Positions 6,718 to 11,899 of a stretch of DNA of 11,899 bases are shown in pieces; within the stretch, counting starts at the first letter, position 1; every line of letters starts with the position of its first letter. The notes under the pieces were generated by a model. That model did not search any database and had not been told where the DNA came from. It saw nothing but the letters and a program-made list of their open reading frames with translations. The position numbers and the translations under genes are program-made. This stretch comes from CAZKUN01 sp964555935 (lineage in GTDB: Bacteria; Armatimonadota; Zipacnadia; Zipacnadales; VGFC01): positions 1 through 11,899 of the forward strand of contig CAZKUN010000276.1 of assembly GCA_964555935.1 (NCBI GenBank). Direction: 5' to 3'.

Positions 6718-8912
6718 CGCGCCTCGACGCCCACCTCCGCCACCCAAATCTGGGAATCCGCGCCGCCAAACCCCACCATCTGCCGCTTCACGCCGGGCTC
6801 ATACAGCGTCTCAGGGATCTCGAACTCGACTTCCTGCCACTCCGGCTTGCCTGTCGGCGTGAACGTCCCAATGGGGCTCCAGACGCCACCTGCCGCCGTC
6901 CCCGCGCCCCTGCCCCCGCTGCAGATCACCGGCGTGAATCCCGCCGATTCGCCCCATACGGCCATCGCGAGCGTTGCGCCCCCCTCCGGGGCAAGGAAGT
7001 GGATCGTGGCCCAGCCGGCGGCCCCATCGCCACGCCCCGTCTCATCCGCGTTCCGGCATGTCCGCCCGCCCTTCGTCTCTTCCTGCCCGAAGCTCTTCCA
7101 GGTGATGCCTCCGCTGGCCAACTCCTCGCGCAACTCATCGACCGTCCGGCACGAGTAAGGCGTCCACGCCCCGCCGCCGGCGCGTTTCGCCAGCATCTCG
7201 GCGGCCTGGATCACCTTCTCAAGGTCCGCCAGATCGCCCGATTCCTCGTATCGCCGGTACTGATCCACCGAGTCGTAGCAGGCCTGGCTCAAGAGCCACC
7301 GTCCCCGCACGGCCGCTATCCGCTCCGCGTGGACGCTGCCCTCGCCAGCCGCCGCCTCGGCGTCGCTGAGGAGCTTCTCCGCCTCGGCGATCCACCCCAT
7401 GTCATACAGCCCCCCCGCCTGTGTTGCGGGATGGTCCCGGTAGTGTTGGCCCGTCGCCAGCACGGCCTGCTCGAGCGTGTTGTAGTGCGTCAACATGGTT
7501 TCGCTCGCCGGGCCGTACATCGCCTCGCACCACTCGCTGATAAGCCCCTCTATGTCCCGACTCGGGTCCCACAGCAACCGCGCGGTTGCCCAATACAGCG
7601 GGCCCGAGTACTCCCACCGCACGGCGCTCGACTGCGCCAGGTAGTTCCGGATGCCGGTCTCGTGCAGGAACCGGATGTCATGGCTCATCAGCCGGAAGAC
7701 GGGCCGCCAGAAGTAGTACCACATGCTCTTGTCGGTGTACGCGTAGACGCCCGCGTTCGGGCACTGACCGACCCAACCGTTCAGGTGCTTGGCGAACCCC
7801 GCGTTTGCCTCGCACGTGGCATCATCCATCTTGTGCGCGTAACACGCCGGCGCGTAGTGGCAGATCAGCGGCATCACGCGAGGGTCGACCTTCACCGTGA
7901 GCGGCGGCGGGAGGTAGTTGATGTAGCTCAGCGTCACGATCGTCTTGTCCGGGTGGTCTGCCAGGCCTGCTTCGGCAACCTTGTTCAGGAAATCCATCAG
8001 CCGGTCGGTCGTTACCGGCGTGCTCTTGTCCTCGGACCACGTGCGTCCGCCGCCCAGTTCCTCGTCGACCGCGCGGCAATTGTCGCACTCGCACCAGCCC
8101 TTGCCGTCGTTAGGCGCGACCGAGAAGATGCGCGCGTTCGGGCGCTCATCGAAATACGCCTTCACCCGTGCGGCCACGATGTCCACCACCGCGGGGTTGC
8201 TGGTGCAGAGCTGCCCCGTGCGGATCGAGATCGTCCGTCTCTCGCCGTTGATCAGCGGGTAGTACTCGGGGTGATCGGCGAAGTGCTTCTCATTGGGCAG
8301 CAGGTCCGTGAACGAGTGGATGCCACGCCCGATCCCCGGCGGCAGGTACGCCAGATCGCCGTCGACTTTCTCCGCCCACTCAATGGGGAAGATCCCGTTG
8401 ATGCGGTTCCTGAGGGCCCACAGGGCCGATTCATCCGTCCGCGCGAAGAACATCCGCAAGCGAAAGCTCGGCGCCGCCTCGCGAGTGCCCTCTGACACTG
8501 CGAGCGTTTCCGTCTGAGGCACGTGCGTCCCATTCTCCGCCGGCGTCAGCCACCGAACGCCGACCTCCTGCTCAAGAAAGCCGTAGACCGCGTACAGCCG
8601 GCCGAGCGGATTGCTGCCCGCGAGCTGAATGCCGTCGGACGCGACGCTCACCTCGAAGCCATCGGTGGGCAGCTCCGTCTCGCTCTCGGCGATGCGGATC
8701 GCGACGCCAGTGACGGCGCCTCCCTCCTCAACCACCGGAAGCGCGGCGCCCGTGGCGATCTTGATGTGGTCGACGAGTTCCTGCGCGGCGAAGTGGTAGC
8801 CTGGCGACGGATCGGCAGGCAGCACCACCGTCGCCCGCGCCTTGCCTTCCTCCACCAACACCACGTCCGCACTCGCCGCAGTCCCAATCGCCAGTAACGC
8901 AAGTCCAATCAT
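6714..8912 (-). CDS. Secreted DUF4838 protein (GH20-related, GH163-like glycosidase candidate)
   Basis: 732 residues from ATG 8912, chosen because AGGTGA lies five bases upstream and a hydrophobic signal (MIGLALLAIGTAASA) follows. The open frame continues up to 9452, but that part runs antisense through another gene. The signal peptide lacks a basic n-region, which is odd; a start slightly upstream (GTG, RQVNG) cannot be excluded. Residues 20-130 resemble the GH20 N-terminal alpha/beta domain (AAQELVDHIKIATGAALPVV). The DUF4838 core shows HPEYYPLINGERR (214-226), LCTSNP (235-240) and SVAPNDGKGWCECDNCRA (264-281). The C-x-C-x-x-C cluster (274-279) is typical of this family. Residues about 605-732 form a beta-sandwich module. 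Some DUF4838 proteins belong to GH163, endo-beta-N-acetylglucosaminidases acting on complex N-glycans; whether this one does is inference. Its stop overlaps that of the convergent peptidase gene. Confidence 0.85.
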   Translation of the reverse strand: MIGLALLAIGTAASADVVLVEEGKARATVVLPADPSPGYHFAAQELVDHIKIATGAALPVVEEGGAVTGVAIRIAESETELPTDGFEVSVASDGIQLAGSNPLGRLYAVYGFLEQEVGVRWLTPAENGTHVPQTETLAVSEGTREAAPSFRLRMFFARTDESALWALRNRINGIFPIEWAEKVDGDLAYLPPGIGRGIHSFTDLLPNEKHFADHPEYYPLINGERRTISIRTGQLCTSNPAVVDIVAARVKAYFDERPNARIFSVAPNDGKGWCECDNCRAVDEELGGGRTWSEDKSTPVTTDRLMDFLNKVAEAGLADHPDKTIVTLSYINYLPPPLTVKVDPRVMPLICHYAPACYAHKMDDATCEANAGFAKHLNGWVGQCPNAGVYAYTDKSMWYYFWRPVFRLMSHDIRFLHETGIRNYLAQSSAVRWEYSGPLYWATARLLWDPSRDIEGLISEWCEAMYGPASETMLTHYNTLEQAVLATGQHYRDHPATQAGGLYDMGWIAEAEKLLSDAEAAAGEGSVHAERIAAVRGRWLLSQACYDSVDQYRRYEESGDLADLEKVIQAAEMLAKRAGGGAWTPYSCRTVDELREELASGGITWKSFGQEETKGGRTCRNADETGRGDGAAGWATIHFLAPEGGATLAMAVWGESAGFTPVICSGGRGAGTAAGGVWSPIGTFTPTGKPEWQEVEFEIPETLYEPGVKRQMVGFGGADSQIWVAEVGVEAR

Positions 8913-9077
8913 GCCGTTCACCTGCCTCGCCGAGCCATTCGCCGCCCCGCGCGGGCCGTCCTGTTGCCCACCGTGGCTCACCAAGAAACGCCAGCCCGGG
9001 CAGGACCATTCTGGAGGTGTTCCACCTATCCGAGTTGAATCTGTCACTGACGCCAGACCACGGAGAGGGAGTGACGG
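8913..9077. promoter_or_regulatory. Divergent intergenic region (DUF4838 / flavoprotein)
   Basis: This 165-base gap separates divergent starts and should carry promoters for both. A short inverted repeat AGGTG-TTC-CACCT (9015-9027) lies near the middle, and a 10-base palindrome CCCGCGCGGG (8946-8955) lies nearer DUF4838. No confident -35/-10 pair is visible. The frame of the DUF4838 gene stays open across it, which is common in GC-rich DNA. Confidence 0.4.
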
Positions 9078-9530
9078 ATGCGCCGGGCACAACAGGAGAT
9101 CACCGATCGGGCAGAGGTGGAGCGCCTTCTCTCGGAGGCCGAGGTTTTGCACCTCGGCCTGTACGATGGCCACCAAGTCTACGTCGTGCCGATGAACTAC
9201 GGCTACCGGGACAATGCGCTCTACCTGCACTCGGCGCTCGAAGGGCGCAAGATCGAGATTCTCAGGGCCTCCCCCGACACGTGCTTCACCATCATGCTTG
9301 ATGCGCGCGTGAAGCCCGCCGAGAAGCCCTGCGGTTGGTCCACCGACTACACCAGCCTCATTGGCTATGGCCGGGCCGTGTTTCTGGACTCCCCGGAGGA
9401 GAAGGCGGACGGCCTCACGGCGCTCATGGATCGATTCTCGCCGGGGCCCCACGACTTCGATGAAGACGCGCTAGCCCGCACCGCCGTCATCCGCATCGAT
9501 ATCTCCGAGGTCACCGGCAAGCGGCACTAG
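9078..9530 (+). CDS. Pyridoxamine 5'-phosphate oxidase-like flavoprotein (NimA-like)
   Basis: 150 residues, cytoplasmic, with no signal peptide. It starts at ATG 9078 after GAGGGAG six bases upstream. The sequence follows the small FMN/heme-binding split-barrel family related to 5-nitroimidazole resistance proteins: an N-terminal MRR..EITD helix, VYVVPMNYGY (34-43), LYLHSALEGRK (48-58) and TSLIGYGRAVFL (92-103). His51 is the residue position that binds cofactor in Nim-type relatives. The single domain is of the usual length. Relatives bind FMN or heme, and many have no known substrate; nitro-compound reduction is one reported role. It precedes the Tat oxidoreductase gene by 137 bases, so co-transcription is possible but not shown. 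Family call is sure; function is not. Confidence 0.85.
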   Translation: MRRAQQEITDRAEVERLLSEAEVLHLGLYDGHQVYVVPMNYGYRDNALYLHSALEGRKIEILRASPDTCFTIMLDARVKPAEKPCGWSTDYTSLIGYGRAVFLDSPEEKADGLTALMDRFSPGPHDFDEDALARTAVIRIDISEVTGKRH

Positions 9531-9667
9531 ATGTGGTCCACCCGCGCTCCAATGCCAGTCTGAAGGTGACCCATCACCTCAGGCTCAATCTCTCACATGC
9601 CGCCAGCTTCGTGAAGGCGCAATCCACTGCTACCTGCTGTCCGCCTCTCCTCAAGGAGGACGCTTCC
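9531..9667 (+). promoter_or_regulatory. Leader region of the Gfo/Idh gene with two short stem-loops
   Basis: This 137-base gap holds a 6-bp stem AGGTGA-CCCA-TCACCT (9564-9579) about 30 bases after the flavoprotein stop. Near its end is a tight stem CTCC-TCAA-GGAG (9647-9658) that overlaps the strong ribosome site AAGGAGG (9653-9659). The first has no T-tract and is a weak terminator candidate at best. A promoter is expected if the downstream pair is its own unit, but I cannot place one. An open frame beginning at 9533 crosses this gap in phase with the next gene and looks non-coding. Confidence 0.4.
9653..9659 (+). promoter_or_regulatory. Strong ribosome binding site of the Gfo/Idh gene
   Basis: AAGGAGG sits eight bases before ATG 9668 and decides that start over the in-frame ATG at 9533. 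The preceding CTCCT (9647-9651) is complementary to it, so the site could be partly masked in the transcript. Confidence 0.75.
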
Positions 9668-11011
9668 ATGGCCAAACACCTCACCGACCGCAGGTCATTC
9701 ATCAAGACCTCCGCCGGGCTCGCCGCCGGGACGCTCCTGTTGCCATCCATCTCGCGCGCGCAGGGCGCCAACAACCGCGTAGTTGTCGGCATGGTGGGGG
9801 TAGGGGGGAGGGGCCGCTTCCTCGTCGATCGCCTCTGCGAGCGCGACGATGTCGACATCGCCTGGGTCTGCGATCCCGACTCGCGTCGCTGGGGCGGCTC
9901 CCTCGATGCCGTTGAGAAGGCTCGGGGAATGCGGCCCAAGACCACCCATGATCTTCGCGAGATGCTGGACGATTCCGAGGTCGACGCCATCGTCGTCGCG
10001 ACACCGGATCACTGGCATGCGCTGCCGACGATTCTGGGCTGTCAGGCGGGCAAGGACGTGTATGTCGAAAAGCCCGCCTCCCACAACGTCAACGAAGGCC
10101 GGAAGATGATCGAGGCGGCCGAGAAGTACGGTTCGATCGTGCAGCTTGGCACTCAGAACCGCAGCGCGCCGTATGTCCAAGACGCGGTCGAGTACATCAG
10201 GGACGGCAATATTGGCGATGTTCACTACGCGCGCGTGCTGAATATGAAGACTCGCGGTACGATAGGCCACAAGGAAGACTCCGCCCCGCCCGCTGAGGTC
10301 GACTACGACACGTGGCTTGGACCGGCTCCGGATCGTCCCTTCAATGAGAATCGCTTCCACTATGCCTGGCACTGGTATTGGGATTACTCAGGCGGCGACA
10401 TCATCAACGATGGCGTCCACCAGATCGACGTCGCTCGCTGGCTCATAGGCAAGAAAGCGCCGAGTTCGGTCGTCTGTACCGGTGGGACGCTGTTCTTCGA
10501 AGACGATCAGGAGACGCCCGACACTCAGGCCGCCCAGTTCGACTTCGGCGATCTCATCATGAGTTTCGAGCTCACGCTCTGGACGCCCTACATGAAGAAG
10601 ACGCCGTGGGACTTCCGCGATACCGATGGCGTGCCGGATTGGCGGTTCAGCGCGACCCGTATCGAGATCTATGGCACCAAGGGCATCATGTTCATGAGTC
10701 GCCACGGCGGCGGGGCCCAGGTCTTCGATCCCGACGGCAAAGTCGTCGCCGAGTTCCCAGGACGCCATCCGCACAACCCACATATCGAGAACTTCCTCGA
10801 TTGCGTTCGCACTCGGAAAGCGCCCAACGCGCCGATAGACGAGGGGCACTACAGCACGAACCTCTGCCACTTGGCGAACATCTCGCTTCGCATGGGCGGC
10901 CGTCGTCTCGAATGGGATGGGGAAGAGGAGCAGTTCATCGGCGACGCCGCGGCCAACAAGCTCCTCAAGCGCCGAGGTCGGAAGCCTTGGATCATACCCG
11001 ACGAGGTGTAG
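9668..11011 (+). CDS. Tat-exported Gfo/Idh/MocA family oxidoreductase
   Basis: 447 residues from ATG 9668, which has a strong AAGGAGG eight bases upstream and begins directly with a Tat signal peptide (DRRSFIK at 7-13, hydrophobic stretch, cleavage near SRAQG). The upstream in-frame ATG at 9533 would bury that signal. The Rossmann domain shows VGVGGRGR (43-50) for NAD(P) binding, the VVATPDHWHA segment (109-118), and EKP (134-136) with Lys135, the usual catalytic lysine of the family. The substrate domain carries GGDIINDGVHQIDVARW (242-258), whose Asp and His are the usual catalytic pair. The tail (RRGRKPWIIPDEV) is typical of planctomycete-type members. Tat export implies folding with bound NAD(P) before transport. 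Relatives oxidise sugars, inositols or glycosides, some at C3. It is followed after 69 bases by an exported TIM-barrel protein, which suggests a two-step pathway. Confidence 0.92.
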   Translation: MAKHLTDRRSFIKTSAGLAAGTLLLPSISRAQGANNRVVVGMVGVGGRGRFLVDRLCERDDVDIAWVCDPDSRRWGGSLDAVEKARGMRPKTTHDLREMLDDSEVDAIVVATPDHWHALPTILGCQAGKDVYVEKPASHNVNEGRKMIEAAEKYGSIVQLGTQNRSAPYVQDAVEYIRDGNIGDVHYARVLNMKTRGTIGHKEDSAPPAEVDYDTWLGPAPDRPFNENRFHYAWHWYWDYSGGDIINDGVHQIDVARWLIGKKAPSSVVCTGGTLFFEDDQETPDTQAAQFDFGDLIMSFELTLWTPYMKKTPWDFRDTDGVPDWRFSATRIEIYGTKGIMFMSRHGGGAQVFDPDGKVVAEFPGRHPHNPHIENFLDCVRTRKAPNAPIDEGHYSTNLCHLANISLRMGGRRLEWDGEEEQFIGDAAANKLLKRRGRKPWIIPDEV

Positions 11012-11023
11012 GCCCATCACGTA

Positions 11024-11044
11024 CGACGATCGTCTCGATCGTCG
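11024..11044 (+). other. Perfect intergenic hairpin between the two Tat-protein genes
   Basis: CGACGATCG-TCT-CGATCGTCG is a perfect 9-bp stem with a 3-base loop, in the 69-base gap between the oxidoreductase stop (11011) and the next ribosome site AGGAGG (11071-11076). No T-tract follows (ATGCGCC), so it is not a classical intrinsic terminator. It may be an mRNA-stabilising or processing hairpin that sets the relative dose of the two proteins, or a palindromic operator. Confidence 0.6.
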
Positions 11045-11080
11045 ATGCGCCACGGCATTCGCCATCGCTCAGGAGGCACC

Positions 11081-11899
11081 ATGAACCGCCGCACGTTCAT
11101 CCGCAACTCCGCCGTCGCAGGCGCCGCGATTGCCACGGGGATCGCGACCGCCCAGGGCGCCGCCCGCTTCACGTGCATCATGTTCACCAAGCACCTCAAG
11201 GGCCAGTCCATCGACGAGATGATCGCGTCGATGAAGTTCGTCGGCTCTGGCGGCATGGACTTGGCGGTCCGCCCCGGCTATCCCGTGGACCCCGATAACT
11301 GCGCGGGCGCGCTCGTGCCCGCTGTCGAGAAGATCCGCGCCGCCGGCCTCGACGTGCCGATGGTGACCTCGCCCGGCGATCTCACCACGGTCACGCGTCC
11401 ATACGCGAGAGCCCTCTTCGAGGCCTGTGGCGAAGCGAAGATTCCTCTTATCAAGCTCGGGTATTGGGGCGCGCCGAAGGAAGACTACTGGGGCGCTGTA
11501 ACGAAGCTGAACGAGGATGTCGCGGGGTTTGTCGAGCTAGGCGAGGAGTTCGGCGTGAAGCCCTGCCTGCACACTCACAGTGGCAACAACATGTTCCTGA
11601 ACGCGGCGGCGATGATGCACACGCTACGCGAGTTCACGCCCGAACAGGCCAGCGCGTACGTCGACGTCGGTCACATCGCGGTCTGTGGCGAGCCGCCGCC
11701 GCTGGCCTTCAACATGGCCGCTGAGTGGCTCTCCATCGTCGGGATGAAAGACCTCGACCGGATCAAAGGTGACGATGGGTCCACTCGCAGGCGCACGGTC
11801 ATCATGGGTGAGGGGTTTGTGAACTGGAAGCAGACGATCGACTGGCTCGTAGCCAGCAGCTTCGCCGGCCCGCTCACGTTCCACTGCGAGTTCCCGGCT
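11081..11899 (+). CDS. Tat-exported sugar phosphate isomerase/epimerase-like TIM barrel (AP_endonuc_2 family), C-terminus beyond window
   Basis: 273 residues are visible from ATG 11081 and the frame is still open at the edge. AGGAGG lies four bases upstream. It begins with a minimal twin-arginine signal (NRRTFIR at 2-8, hydrophobic stretch, cleavage near TAQG). The mature part is a xylose-isomerase-like TIM barrel. CLHTHSGNNMF (162-172, with His164 and His166), VDVGH (194-198) and FHCEF (267-271) supply the His, Asp and Glu residues that usually bind a divalent metal. Relatives act as epimerases, isomerases, hydratases or lyases on sugars, keto-sugars and inositols. Despite the family name, the substrate is probably not phosphorylated, because the protein is exported. 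Pairing with a Gfo/Idh/MocA oxidoreductase recalls DgpA/DgpC-type C-glycoside cleavage and the Bacteroides 3-keto-glycoside pathway. The precise reaction is unknown. Confidence 0.88.
   Translation, partial: MNRRTFIRNSAVAGAAIATGIATAQGAARFTCIMFTKHLKGQSIDEMIASMKFVGSGGMDLAVRPGYPVDPDNCAGALVPAVEKIRAAGLDVPMVTSPGDLTTVTRPYARALFEACGEAKIPLIKLGYWGAPKEDYWGAVTKLNEDVAGFVELGEEFGVKPCLHTHSGNNMFLNAAAMMHTLREFTPEQASAYVDVGHIAVCGEPPPLAFNMAAEWLSIVGMKDLDRIKGDDGSTRRRTVIMGEGFVNWKQTIDWLVASSFAGPLTFHCEFPA

Noticed and set aside
6552..8495. 647-codon open frame on the plus strand
   Set aside because: It overlaps the peptidase end and is antisense to the DUF4838 gene, whose family motifs are clear. The product is Arg/Ala/Val-rich without domains.
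8913..9452. 180-residue N-terminal extension of the DUF4838 gene
   Set aside because: It would run antisense through the well-supported flavoprotein gene and would place the signal peptide in the interior of the protein.
9533..9667. 45-residue extension before the Tat oxidoreductase
   Set aside because: It has no good ribosome site and would put the twin-arginine signal internally. ATG 9668 has an almost ideal ribosome site.
10388..11065. 225-codon minus-strand frame opposite the oxidoreductase gene
   Set aside because: It is a shadow of a gene with strong family motifs, and no motif is seen in its own translation.

Overview
The window is GC-rich, compact bacterial DNA from an environmental glycan degrader. 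Eight protein genes fill it almost completely, and no gap exceeds 200 bases. The gene types point to Planctomycetota, Armatimonadota, Hydrogenedentota or a similar lineage: Tat-exported Gfo/Idh/MocA oxidoreductase and sugar-phosphate-isomerase-like proteins, a DUF4838 protein, a heparinase II/III-like lyase and a large glycoside-hydrolase-like protein with carbohydrate-binding modules. There is no rRNA or other marker, so the phylum is a guess.

Layout. A leftward operon occupies 5678 to 1. It runs from a secreted alpha/beta-hydrolase esterase (5678-4497), through a heparinase II/III-like polysaccharide lyase (4500-2272, ATGA overlap with the esterase), to a secreted multidomain glycoside-hydrolase-like protein (2252 to beyond base 1, C-terminus missing). 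This last gene is open over the whole left edge and is easy to miss because it lacks its stop. A 196-base divergent region separates the operon from a rightward gene for a four-helix membrane protein with a C39-type cysteine peptidase domain (5875-6717). That region carries a pair of REP-like palindromes in opposite orientation. The peptidase gene meets a leftward DUF4838 gene (8912-6714) tail to tail, with overlapping stop codons. Divergent from DUF4838 is a rightward block: a small pyridoxamine-phosphate-oxidase-like flavoprotein (9078-9530), a Tat-exported Gfo/Idh/MocA oxidoreductase (9668-11011) and a Tat-exported xylose-isomerase-like TIM-barrel protein (11081 to beyond the right edge).

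How they may work together (inference). The left operon looks like a polysaccharide utilisation cassette: an esterase removes ester groups, a lyase cleaves uronic-acid chains, and a glycosidase handles side chains or glycoprotein glycans. DUF4838 proteins are related to glycosidases that act on N-acetylhexosamine glycans. The Gfo/Idh plus TIM-barrel pair resembles known 3-keto-glycoside cleavage pairs, here apparently placed outside the cytoplasm. No transporter, regulator, sulfatase or complete mobile element is visible.

The most distinctive signals outside genes are the twin palindromes at 5691-5756, which abut the esterase ribosome binding site, and a perfect 9-bp stem hairpin between the last two genes (11024-11044).
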